Shown here: positions 46,901-59,100 of the stretch, piece after piece
How the letters are laid out: each line of letters opens with the position of its first letter
How positions within the stretch are numbered: position 1 is the stretch's first letter
Assembly (NCBI GenBank): GCA_013398175.1
Contig: VZRZ01008251.1
Coordinates: forward strand, 181,786-245,785
Direction of reading: 5' to 3'
Source of the DNA: Climacteris rufus
Lineage: Eukaryota > Chordata > Aves > Passeriformes > Climacteridae
DNA: 64,000 nucleotides
Program-made: the position numbers and the translations under genes
Notes under the pieces: model-generated
The model's input: the letters and a program-made list of their open reading frames with translations, nothing else
Databases searched by the model: none
Told to the model about the DNA's origin: nothing

Positions 46901-49900
46901 GGTGAGACAACTTGATGACGTGGGGCTCCCCTCAGTTCCAGTGGAAACAGGGCAGCTTGCTTGGAACTGCTGGTATTTGAAAGGGAAATAGACTGAGCCA
47001 AATCCCCAGACAAGTGCATTAAACTGGGTGATAAAGTGTGGGGGTGATTAAGGAGGTTCAGATTTGGTTAAAGCATTGGTTGCTGGAACATAATTTGTTA
47101 AAATATTTTTGCATGTATTTGAAAGCTGCTTCTGAGAAGGTTGATTAAAAGTTTGATTAAGCAAAATTGGGCAGGATTTGTGATTAGTAATTCATATTTA
47201 TTGCAGTGGATTTTTGTATCAGGTATAAATATTTAACAAATATTTCTTCCTTTTCCCAAGAGCTTTTTTAAAAAAAATATGTAAAGAAAGAGACATGGGA
47301 TTAAAACAAAGTAAAAGGTATGTTGTCTATGAAGGATTAAGGTAACAAAGACTGCTACAGAACATGCAAACAGATGTGCAAATACCAGTAGAATTACTCA
47401 TAAAAGTGAGTTTACTTTTCTGCAGGGAGGAGAGATGCTCTGGGCAAAGTCGCCTTCCGGATCATTTCAGTTCATAAATTCAGGACCTGGGACAATTCCC
47501 TGAGGATTCAGAGGCGCGGGATTTTGTGTCCTGGTGGATCTCACTGATATTTGTGGATACAAACTTTAAAAAAAAAAGAGTGTCTGATTGTATTTTGAAA
47601 AATAAAAAGCAAATGCCTTTAAGGAACTGGACAGTGAAAGGAGGATGCAGGGATTCTTGTACAAACAGATCTAAAATACTTTGCCTAGGATTTCTGTTCA
47701 TGAAGAAGGACCTCAGGGACCAGGAGAGTCTTTGGAGAAGAACCACAAATGATAGGGGATGGCCGGATAGAGCTAAAGAGAACATAATTTTTCATTAAAT
47801 ATAGCAGGTAAGAGTCAGAGGATATGTGAGGAAGATAAACTTTAAAAGAGTACAATTAGCTGGGAATACATTCCCACATCTTCATTCATATGTTCTGTTG
47901 CATGTATGCAGCAAAGGAGTTGCTGCTGCTTATAGTCTTTATTATCAACTTTATGAAATGGCAGGATCCCTCAGAATCATTGGGCTATTGTTTTAACTTG
48001 TTATTTATTGCAACACAGGGTTTCAGAATCCAGATGAACAGGAAAAGCATCTTACACTAATTCACTACAGTATTTCTTGATAATTGACTGTTTCGCTAGT
48101 TACACAGAAAGAGTGAAACCAGGTGCAGATGGAAATGTTTTGGAAATCTTTCCAAAAATAAACAAAAGAGTTGGATGGCTAAAAGTGAAATCTCAGCGGC
48201 TTCCTTCTGCGCCTAAAGTTGAAATGTCAAGGCTGTTCTATGGAAGTACATTGTATGTTTTTGGCCTAGCACTAAATCCCAAGGTCTCTCTGAATGCCTG
48301 GGAATGCTCACTCAGCCTTGGATTACTGTGTACAGTAGAGATATCACAAAAGGGACTGACCTAGCAGTAGAGAGAGACTGGTCCCTCCCCACCCTAAACC
48401 TTCATTTCAGGAACAAGATGACATCCTCCACCCAAAAACATTGCAAGTCATCTTGGAAGCTGCTGGGTGTCACTTCCCATCTCTTTAAATTGAAAGATTG
48501 ATGATTTCCTGATAGAGCCTCTTGAGTCAGTCTTGGAATAGTGATACAGACAATTAATGACGTGAGTATCAGAAATGGTTCTTTTACCTTCATCATACTG
48601 GCTGAAAAGCTCAGTGTTGAGAGGCTGCTGAGAGCTAGGGGCACTCTGCCTTGGTAACTCTTCCCCACCAGCACAGAGAGCTTTCTGAGCCAGGAATCCA
48701 AGTCACAGCAGCACAGCCATTGCTTCCATGTCTTGCTTGACATCTTGTCTTGATGAAGGGTGGAAGATCATCTGCCAAGTGCTTGGGATGGACTGCATAG
48801 CAAAGTTGGGTTCCTGTTGGGTCTAAGTTGTCAGTAGTCATCTAGAGGTTCTCCCAGACCATATAACAAGTACTGGCATTCGGTGGATAAATCTGATGTA
48901 TTTGAGGTTTGTAACTCCTCTTAAGTTGCTCATTACACATGAGTGTTGCAAGGAAATTGATACAATTTACATCTTTATTCAATACTTGCTGCTTTGGCAC
49001 CTCACAAGGTTTGTGAGACACTTGTGCAGGCACAGAGGAAACCAGCTCTGCTGTGACCCTCTGTAGTGTACTAGCACAGGAATGGGGGGAAAACCTGCAT
49101 GGGCAGAAGGTGGGGCACAGGCATTGCTGCACTGGAACCACTGTGTCTGATCTCAGTCTTCCAATGGACACCTTTGACATATCAAAGAAATGTCACGTTC
49201 CCTTTGTTTTCCATCATTATACTGTCTGTCCCCAACTGTTCTGTGCTCTGGCCTTTTATTGTTACTCACTTTTATCTGTATTTTTCTACTTGTATCTTGC
49301 TCAGCAGTGTGAAAAAAATCTTTATTCAATGTGCTTATTCTGTTGGATATCATTGCCCATGTCCTTCACTCTGCAATTAAATGTTTTATCCTGTACATGC
49401 TGTGTGAATTCTGTCTTGAGTATTTAGTGTTTTTCCCTCAGGACAATTCCTTCCTTGTGTAAGCATCCAGCTTAATGGTGCAATGGTACCACAGAAGAGC
49501 TCTTTCATTCTTCTCCAGAGTTATTGCATCAGATTTTAAGGTAGTTTTCAGGACAGGTATAGGCAGTAGGTGCCTTCTGGATAGCAGCATCTTCTGTCAC
49601 AAGGTGATGAAGAGCTGATGTGGGTTCACTCAGGATAGGAAGCTCATTATGTTTCTCTGCCTCAGTGACAGGATCGGATCTGTGAGGTCTGGAAATCTGA
49701 TTGATCCCAGTGTAGTTGTTTACAGCTCATGGAAGTTTGGAAGTTGGGAGAGCATCACCAACACGAAGATCTACCCTGTGTTCCCATGGGAGGATTGACC
49801 TTCCTGCTCGTCTGAGAGCCTGGGAATGTCTCATGCTGACCACAAACCGTCTCTGAGTGTCCCTTTCAGGCGTGGGAGAGCACCTTCCTTGCAGGGGCTT

Positions 49901-51147
49901 TAAATCCAAAGCATTGAAACAGAGCTTAACTGATTTGTCTCGTGCTCGTTTGTGTATAAAACTCTGGCCTCTGTAATGCGCAGTGCATGAAGTGCTGTCT
50001 TATGGAGGTGTCCTGGCTTTGTTTTGAGGTAGCAAAGGTGGCTTTTAAATTCTATTAAGTGGTTTTATGATGTTCCTGAATTTATTAGCTGCTACAGACA
50101 AAAATGTTCTGCAATTCACATGAAAGACCTGCTTCCAGTATGTCATGTAGTAATAGATACAGTCTCCTCATAATTCTGAAACTATTTTAAGAATTGCTGA
50201 TGGCTCATGGAAAACTCTAGAAACTATTTCTGCTTGTTGTCTTCATGTGTTCTTTGCTGCACTTAATGAACAGATGAGTTTAGTTTTGGACCTCACCTAG
50301 AGCCAGTCCCAAATTGGTTTGTAAAATTGTAGTGGTCTCTGTAATGTTAAGTTGATGCAAGAGACAAAATGGCCAAAGATCAGGGTGGGTGACTAGAGTA
50401 AAACAGTGCTTTAAAAGTCATGTTACTCTGGGTTTTAGACTCACTGGTGTCCAACACTGACCTTTTAACTTAAAGAAGCAAAAAAGAAAGTAACAAAAAC
50501 CCTGTTATACTTTATTTTTGTGAAATACTCTGAATATTTCCTGATTCTCTTAGAAGCACTAAATGCATTGCTTTGCAATGTCACCATTCCTGTCAGGGAT
50601 TTCTCAGGAAAGTTGCTGCTCTGCACCCTGGGGACTTGTCCCACTCCTGAGACACAGGATTCTGACCCTTTTGCCAGAGCCTTCTTGTGAGGTTATGTCA
50701 AGGAAGAGACCTTTAGAAAACGAAAAAGCTATTACTTGCTTAAAAAAAGGGTGCAATTAGTTGCATTTCAGTTGGCTAAAGGGCCATCATGTGATAATTT
50801 AAAAAATTTGGTTTCTTGGTAAACAAGTTAATGGATTTATGCTCAGTTGCACTGCGTATTCAAAAAGCAAAATGGCCCTAGGGTACACCAGTAAAATTTA
50901 AGCACTTTCCTTGTTATTTTAAAATAAGTTATACACACTGTCTGATTTTTTGAACAACAGCTTGGCTTCTGTGGTGGAAAAGTAACCTCAGCTGAGAATT
51001 AAAACCACCCACCTTTGTCTTTAGGCTCCAGAGCTGACAAATAACTCACTCTTTCTGTGGTTCCACTTTTATTTTTTATTGAACTCTTCTCATGCGCTTC
51101 TCCATCTTGCACTTTCTTTGCTATCCCACTTGCTCTTTTCCCTTAAT

Positions 51148-51190
51148 CAGTCTTTTTCTTTTCTCTCTCTTTTCTTCTCTCTCTGTCCCA
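51148..51190 (+). repeat. CT-rich polypyrimidine tract
   Basis: A nearly pure pyrimidine run (tctttttcttttctctctcttttcttctctctctgt...) ending cccaag. It resembles an acceptor tract, but the following sequence meets early stops and matches no DIS3L2 segment, so it is treated as simple sequence or a decoy acceptor. Confidence 0.6.
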
Positions 51191-52398
51191 AGGTGCTCAC
51201 TTTTGTAACCCTTGAGCTGTAGATGTAGATACATATGCCAAAGAGAAGCAGAAGTATTTGGGCTTGGATCAGGTCCTTCATTTAAAGGTGTGTGTGTGTT
51301 AAAGGTCTGTGACGGTCCCTACCTGGCTCCAGCAGCTTCCCCAAGACTGGGTGCCATCCACCCCTTTATGGTCTGCAGCCCCTCTGGCTGTCCCTTCTGT
51401 AACTGGGTCCCTCCATGGCAGACGCTGTCCTCACCCTTGATGAAGACCCATGATCTTCTGTAGCACTGCCAATAACAACAAAGCATGCATGTAGGTTAAA
51501 GGCCTCATTTCTCTCTCTTTATGCAAGTTTTTCATACTTTTGCAAGGTTCTAAATATTGCTTTGCAGATAAAAGCAAGGGCATGATACCCCAGGGCATCA
51601 TGGAATGGGAAAGAACTGTAATTATTTGCTGAGGAGTTTGGTCTAACCAGGGAACAGCCTGGGACTGCCTTGAACTGCTGGCAGCAGGTGGGTAGTTGGC
51701 TCTTTTCTGGCTAGAGCAAACACTTTGCAATCTGCTTTGAACTCTTCTGTATCTCACTGAAGGGTGAAGACAGTAGGAGAAACAGGTTAATACAAAAAAC
51801 CTGGTATTTGATTTTAAGTTGATTTAACACATTTTCTCATCTTTGACTTCCCTCCTGAGAATGAGGATGCTTGAAGGTGAGATGGAAATAAAGGGGAGTT
51901 TGTCTGCATGGTGGAGAATTACCTTCTGATGTTTTATCCCTGAAGAGCTGCATTTTTAAGTTACATGGCCCTAAGTTTGCATATGCTAGGGTACGAAGTG
52001 AACTTGCGTGGTTTGTCTCTCTGGATTCGTGCTATGACTGAGTAGGGTTGCTGAAGACAGGGAAGAGAGATTTGCTTCCAGTATGTTCCCTCACATACTG
52101 TTCAAATGCATTGAACTCAACTTTCTAATTCCTGGGTCAAATGTTTGATGTGACGTGCTGGGTTGGCAGTTCTTATGAAGCATTTACAGGCTGAAAATGC
52201 CTTTTCCTTCTCTTCCAGCTCTTTCTTGCTAATCCTTTTTTGTTTATAATTCTTTTTCAATAAAGAAGGAAAGAAGTTCACTGAACTGTTTTGTCCTAGA
52301 GAATGAGATCATCAGTTAAAAAAGAAAATTAAAAAAAAAGGGACAGCTTATTCTTTGTTCTTCTGCAAGATGCCACCACTCTCCTTTGATTTTAGCAT

Positions 52399-52663
52399 CG
52401 TATCGACGTACAGGAGATTTTGGAGTGGGTTCAAACAAGCCAGATCCTCAGCTCGGGGAGCCAAACCTTCTCCAAAAGAACCGTGTGCCCATTATGCTGG
52501 GGGAGACCTGCCTTTCATAGCTCTGTTGCTTGGTAAGCTCTGAGAGGGGATCCAGGCTGCCAGGTCTGTGCTGTTCTGCTGTTCTTGCAGCCACACGATG
52601 GGCGACGAAAAGGGAAATTGTCCTCTCTGCGTGCGGCGCCACGGGGACCTCCCAGCTGTGTCG
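52399..52663. other. CpG-enriched block with back-to-back splice-like signals
   Basis: By count there are 13 CpGs in 265 bp, including three in ten bases at 52399-52408 and four around 52630-52643. Inside it lie a donor-like GGTAAGC (GT at 52533) and a good acceptor-like gctgttctgctgttcttgcag (AG at 52589-52590). An ORF follows the acceptor, running from the ATG at 52598 to a TAA at 52829-52831 and starting MGDEKGNCPLCVRRHG. No known protein is recognised and several frames are open together, so this is more likely GC-rich noncoding or regulatory DNA than a gene. Confidence 0.35.
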
Positions 52664-55600
52664 TTTGCAGGAAGGTGGCAACAAATCCTGTCCTGCTGGC
52701 ACACAGCATTGGCCCAAGGGGAGCCCTGGTGGCTGAGTGCCCAGCCCTTCCCCTATTTCTACTTGCAGACCTCAGGAGAGCTCCTCATTGCAAAGGGCCT
52801 CTTTATTGGGTTTTGCAGTGCCATGGTGTAATTTCAAACAATGCTCCTGTCTCCCGTCCATCTCTGTCGCCACAGCTCTGTAGTTGCAGAGGGGAGCTGA
52901 TAGGGTTCAGCTGGTTAATAAAACAAGCCTTGCTTGACTCTAAACTGCATTCCCTGCTGCTAAACATCTCCCAAGAGCAGCTTTGCAGTAGTAGAGTTTG
53001 AATGGCGTGACAGTTTTGCACCCACTTTCAGATGAAATGATTTTAAATTAAATAGTCCCAGAGATGCTGAGTGAAAGAAGCCATCCAAGTGCCTTCAGCA
53101 TTTTTCATTGCAATAGATGCTCCCTGCAGCTCTTGCTTTAATAGCAGCCTATGAAGTGTCTGGCTTAATCTCCTGTACATTTTTATGTAAATTCCTTTTA
53201 AAAAACCCTAACCTTAAACTGGTAGTGTATACCTAGCTTAAGGGCTAGTTGTGCAGCTTTAACTTCCCTGTAAGAGAATTTGGTATGAAAAAAATCTGTA
53301 GTTTGTAAAGTACTTGTTTCTCTAAGAAATTTAGGGTATAAAAAGTCTAACACAATGGAGAGCTACATGGCAAGGTTTGAACCCCCTCTTTTCTGGAAAA
53401 CGAGATTTTTTTCATCAAAATAGAGGTCAAGTAGACCATGTGTAGTAGCCTATAGTGTGTGGTTCTGGTGGTGTCCACCCTTTATCCCTTTCCTCTGATC
53501 TCTTTGATGAGACTTTCACTCCATGACTGCCAGTTAAATTCTCTTTTCCTTTCAGCCACTTTTTCTTCTTTTTTCCCTTGGGGAATATCATGAGACTTAC
53601 AATGTGAAATGTTCCTTTTGTGACTTTGTCATAAAAATTAATGAGACTAGAAAAATAGTTTGTGGACCTGGAAGAGAATTCTAGTGAATAGTATTTCTCT
53701 ATCCACAAAGCTCTTTCATTTTAATTAGCAAATAAACCAGGAGAGCACAGCAGGCAGGTATTTCTGTGCAGGTTTAGGCCGGTATTTTGTCTAGCACATT
53801 CAAAAGCAATGATTTGAGAGAAATCAGATTGGTTGATTACTGTACTGTATCTTCAAGTTCTCTTGGTCTGAATATTTTGGGGGTGAGGGAGATAGGGTGA
53901 TTCATACATGAGCAAGACAAACCCAAGAGCTGCCAGTTTGCATTATGTCAATGTATGTAAGAAAATATTTAGATAGAATTTCCATTAAAAGTTCAAAAGC
54001 AAGGGGCTCACACTGACCCCAGCTTTTAGAAGTTCTGGTGGGAAACCTGAATGAAATTTAACTCTGCTCAGTGTGTTTTCGTTGGCTGACTTCATGTTTT
54101 ATTATCTCATGCAATGAGATCTTTCTTGGTTTGTCGATTTTCTATTGAGGACAAAAAGTTCATGTATGTAACAGTGCACATATTGAATTAAAGTGCGATT
54201 AAAGGCATGATGTAATGACCCCCCTCTCCTTTTCCTTTAGTCAATATTTGCCTGCAGGGTCAATACATTACAATATTGACTTCAAAGTATTCAATATTTT
54301 TTTACCTTCTGAGTGTGTTGGCTTCGAGTGTGTGTAATATTAAACCTGTTGGTTGAACTGTTGGTCTAAGACTTACTGTCTAAGTAGTTTCAGGCTTGGA
54401 TGCCTAATCCATGTAGAGCAGCTTTCAAGGCATGTGATAATATCACAACACAGCTGTAGGCAGCTTTCTGAGGTGAACCATTTAATCTGCAGTCTTTGCT
54501 CCCAGCTTCCTGACGAGCGGTGGGATTTGTCCCTGGGTGTGAGATGGGATTGGTGCCCTCTCTCCCTGCTGCAGCCACATTTACTCTCTGCAGGACCTTC
54601 CAGTGGCTGGAGGTGATGTGGGCACATCTAAACCCTAACACTCCCACCTTCCATGAGTGTTTCTGCTGCCTTTACATCTGTGCTCTGTTGAGTGCACAAA
54701 AGCTGCTCATATAGCAGGATTACACTTCATGTACTCACAGGGCTGTGCAAACATGGCTTAATAACGTTAAAATCGTTATGAATTCAAGATTCAGGGTCGT
54801 GCAGGGTGGGTTGTGCTCACTTGCCTGGGCTCCCAGCTGGGGCACAGTGGGCTGGGTGGCTCCTCTAGGACGAGCTTGAACCTTCTCACACTTCCTCTTC
54901 ACCTGTTTCCATTCCCACTCTGCTGAAATCTTGTGCTGGTATCCATCAGAAGGGCACACAGGCACGTGTACTCTTAATGACAACAGCTACAAACCATTTA
55001 TCCTTCAAAAACGTGACACTCTAGAGAAAGGCTTTGATAATGTTCTTTGCAAGGTGTATAAATAAACAGGATTGTCACCAGCGTGGGATCTTATTACTTT
55101 GTCTCTTTAAAAAAATTAAGGAAAGAAAAAATATTTATAGATACCCAGAGGTTAGTGAATTCCTCTGAAGAACCAAGTGTTATAATTAGGAACCGGCTGC
55201 ACTTAGAACTATTCTACAAATAAGCACCTCAAATCCAGCCTAGTCCTTCCAGAGAAAACAGAGGTCAATAGGCTGCTTTGAGGATTAGCAAACCAGAATT
55301 TCTTGGACCAAAGTACTAATTACTTCCAAAGCTGAGGATGATCACTACTTCCAAATCAGAATTGCTGCCAAAACCTCATGATAAACCTCAGTAGTACTCC
55401 TCTGTAGCCTAACTTTTGACTTAAGATGCTTCTAAACTGGACTCTAATTAAAGGATAAAAAGCTGAATCTGAAGGAAAGGCAGGATAATGGTGGAAATAC
55501 TGTGCTAGTGGAAAGCTTCATTTCTGCATAGCCTGATCCAAAGTCATTGAAGATTTCCCATGTCCCCAGCAGCAACTTGGGCTCAGCCAGGGTGAAATGG

Positions 55601-56067
55601 GAGCAAATGCAGCTCTGAAAACCCAAAATCATGTGTGACTGACTGCTCCATACTGGGGAAATGGGATCCTGCATTGCCTGTGTGCTTGGAAGGTGGAGTC
55701 CCATCTTTTCTTCATGCTGTTGTCTGACAGCAGAGGGATGAGGACTGGGCTCGCTATTACAAGCTCCTGTTAATTGCAAAGATGTATCCACATGGTTTTT
55801 AAGGGTTGTCACTGCTGTGCCTGAGGATTCACTCCTATGTAATACTCACTCATGTTGTAGCCACAGTAGTTGTGAATTTGGGACTGTCCTGAGAGACCTC
55901 AGTTTTCATCTCAGGTGAAAGAGGTGGAAAGAAGTATGGTTTTTGTGAGATTTTGGCATAAAGTGAAATGTTTGGGGTAGCACTGGGGGAGGGGGAGAGG
56001 AGTCAGAATTAAATATGTCAGCAGTTCATTTGTACCCACAGCTACTGACTTCCTTGTGCAATTCCAG

Positions 56068-56180
56068 GGAACCTGGAAGTGGGAGTGCACATCGCCGATG
56101 TGAGCCACTTCGTACTGGAAGAAACAGCACTGGATAAAGTAGCAAGCGAAAGGGCCACCAGTGTCTATCTAGTGCAGAAG
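56068..56180 (+). CDS. DIS3L2: DIS3L2 exon F (RNB domain, probably human exon 11)
   Basis: A 113-nt exon after cttccttgtgcaattccag, with donor AAG|GTAAGG. It enters with 2 nt completing Gly, then reads [35 protein letters not shown] and QK, ending in phase 0. VGVHIADVS is the conserved RNB strand after the acidic cluster, and [11 protein letters not shown] matches human DIS3L2 around residues 429-439. The segment between ([14 protein letters not shown]) differs from human by several conservative changes, typical of a surface helix. The start was fixed by the requirement for two bases after exon E and the single AG that satisfies it. There are no frameshifts or stops. Confidence 0.97.
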
Positions 56181-59100
56181 GTAAGGACAGCTTTTCCTTT
56201 GTTAATCTCATGGCTGTGTCTTCTTTCTCCCATAAATTAATTTTCAAGGTTGGTTTTCAGATGCTTGCATTCAAAATCTGGCTATTATTGCAGGACACCT
56301 ATAAAAATGAGTTGATGCAAACACAGGAGCTAACACAGCTAACCTTGGAGCTTATGGAGAGAGCCCAGGGGGGTGGAGCAGCAGCTTGTGACCCTGTGTC
56401 TGTGGTCAGGGAGTGCCCCACACATGCCAGAGGTCACCAGCTCAGTGCTGACCTTAGCCAAGCCTGACATTCCTGAACTCTGGCTCCTCTGCTTTGCTCT
56501 TGGGAGCTTTAAATTGACAAATGTGGTGGAGGGTTTTGTCTGTGCCTTTGGTGCAGTAGTACAGCTCATCCCTCCCAGAAGTGGATGCAAGGCAGAGTAG
56601 GGTGTAAAATCTCCTAGCAAACATCTTGAGGTAAAACAAAAGGTTCACACTCTTATTTTATCTGGTTATCCCAAGTCCTGGAGGAATCGTGTTCCTTCAT
56701 CATACAATGAAAAGGTATTTGAAATTATACAGATTTTAGCCTATCAGTATCAAATGTTAAACTCATGTTTAAAGTTGACTTCTAAACTTTAAAGATGAAC
56801 AGGTTCAAGTTTAACATTGTTGGACAGGAAACATGTAGGTTTCATCTATGGCTGTCTCAGTTTCAGTTGAATGTGCAGAAACACTTTGTAGCCCATCAGA
56901 TACCACGGGCACTGTGCGTGCAGGGAAGCTGGAAAACTTGGCTGTCTGTCCTGTGTAGGTTTGAGGCATCAACTGCATGAGGAAGAGTATTGAAGCAGTC
57001 TCATAGAGCAGATTAATTTGCCTCCCCTCACACTCCAATTCAGTTAGGCTGCAGTTCTTGTCTCCACAGCCCCTTATGGAATGACAAGACATCTTTTCTG
57101 TAATAAATAAACATATCCTACTTGCTACTTAGGATTAGGAGTGATTCTTCCTTTTCCTTCCCTTCCTGGATGTTTTCAGGGTTGTTATCCAGGGAGGGTT
57201 TTTGATGCTTCTTCCAGTAGCTTCCTGTGTCCTCTCCACACTTTCCGGATGATAAAATGATTTATGTTACACTACCCAAATCAAATTAGTGGTTTCATAT
57301 CAAGCTGTTAACCTTTAGTAGCTGTTCCAGCAGCAAGACACAGCTTTAGGGGTCTCAGGGAGCCTGGTGGATTTCGGCTCCCTGTGGAACAGTGGTGACA
57401 GCAGTGCTAGTGCCTTGTTTCCAGTGCCTTGCTGTTCTCCAGGAGTGGGAAGAAACATGTATGTCATGGAAACAGCAGTTCTGGCACCAGTTTTCCCAAT
57501 TCTACAGTCTCTCCTTGGCTTCTGCAGTGCTCTGCTTCCCCCTCTCATGGATGGCTCAAGGATGGGAGATGTGGGCTGGCCAAGGGGGGATGTCACTGGG
57601 GGCAGCAAAGCTGTACTCCAGGAGGATGTTGTGGCAGTATTTCCAAGTCAAAATATTGTGGTTTGAGGGCATGTGATTCCTTTTTTCAAGGGAGAAGGAA
57701 TATTTTTATAAAGAAAGGAGACATTTTTCATGAAAATCTAGTTGAATGCAAAAACTAATTGAATTTTCTTTCAAAGCACCTTTTCCCCCCAGCACTGGCA
57801 GCCAGTCCTGTGCAATGCCAACATAAGTTACCTGTGGCCCCTAATCTTCAATTCTTTTTCAACTACCTTGGCCCAGCAGTCAGGATTAGTGTTTTACTCA
57901 CACTTTTGCCCTGCAGAAAATACATTTTAAAACAACAGACTAGGTTAGATGATGAAATTTTCAGTATTTTAATTGCAAGAAATGAAAAGGAGCAAGGGGA
58001 TGGGTAAAGGAAAGCAGCCAGGCTGTCTGAAACAAGATGGTAGCATGACTCTTGTAGAAAATATGCTTTCCTTTGATGAAACTGTTTCCTAAGACAGCTG
58101 TGATTCTGTGAGAGGTTAGCACCATGCTAATCCTCCGAAAGAAGTTAAATAAAGCCACATATTTAATTTTCCTGAACCAGAAGGGGAGTTATTGTGTAAT
58201 TGCTAGTGGTCTATTTAATAAAAGTCAAAAGTTTTTGAAATGAGAATGTATCAGGTTTTAAGAAGCAAGAAAACCTAAACAGTTTCCTCTTTTTTGGCAC
58301 ATCTTTCAGTGTTATTTTAGGTGTGAAGCAGCTCAAGTGAGAGTTCAGCCATAAATCTCTGTAATATTTTACTGGTTCTGTTTTACACTGGAGATCAAAG
58401 ATCGGAACTGTAAGCCTGTCTTCATGTTGAGTCCAAGGACTTCGAGACATTCACTTTTGACACCAGCAGGTTGTCAGGGTGTTGATATTTTGATAATCTC
58501 AGGCTGAGTAACAAAGAGTTGCTCGAAATCTGAATTCATGGAAGTGTTGATACAACTCCCGAGCAGAAATTTTGGCTCATAAACAAATTGCTTATTTCCT
58601 TTGAGTGTCTTTCAGTGTATAAGCAAGAGATTTGCTGAGCTCACTCCACTGTTGGACTTCAGTGTCCTCCTACCAGCTCTGGTGGAAACTCTTGATTAAT
58701 ACAGTCCTTCCCCATTGGATTGGTTGTGGGAGAAGGATCACCTTGGGAGTCAGTGGGGGTCATAACCAACTTCAACCAAGAATTAAGGGGCAGCCAAAGC
58801 AGGATGCCAGCAGAATGGAGTTGTTTGAAAGGAGCAAAACTGTTCATGCAACTTTGTGAAGATAAGGGGTCATTCTTGAGTAGGGTTTGTTCTCTTTTCC
58901 CTTTGGTTGACTGACTAGTTTTCCCCTTCTCTTCCCTGCAAAGCTGCTGCAGTTAGTCCATTGACGTAGAGCTGCTCTGGCTAACCTGCTCTGAACCTGG
59001 CCAGTGAGTCAGTCCTGGCTGCAGCAGATGTTTCTGGTTTTATAGGGAACAGGAACTTCTATCATCTCAGCATGTGTGTGCTCCCTCCCACTGCCCAGCT

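Larger units (their letters stand above)
42167..56067 (+). other. DIS3L2: DIS3L2 intron between exons E and F (13.9 kb, phase 1)
   Basis: Donor GTATGA and acceptor gcaattccag. It contains a perfect 13-bp inverted repeat at 43865-43903, a candidate regulatory block at about 44200-44540, a pyrimidine-rich tract at about 51148-51190, a CpG-enriched block at 52399-52663 and a 9-bp inverted repeat GTCAATATT/AATATTGAC at 54240-54280. I recognise no exon, nested gene or young transposon. Confidence 0.85.

Noticed and set aside
51148..51210. Polypyrimidine tract plus AG as an extra DIS3L2 exon start
   Set aside because: Following sequence hits stops and matches nothing between exons E and F, which already join in phase without extra codons.
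53200..53212. Telomere-like AACCCTAACCTTA
   Set aside because: Fewer than two units; no interstitial telomeric array.
54240..54280. 9-bp inverted repeat GTCAATATT/AATATTGAC
   Set aside because: Short arms in AT-rich DNA; about the level expected by chance.
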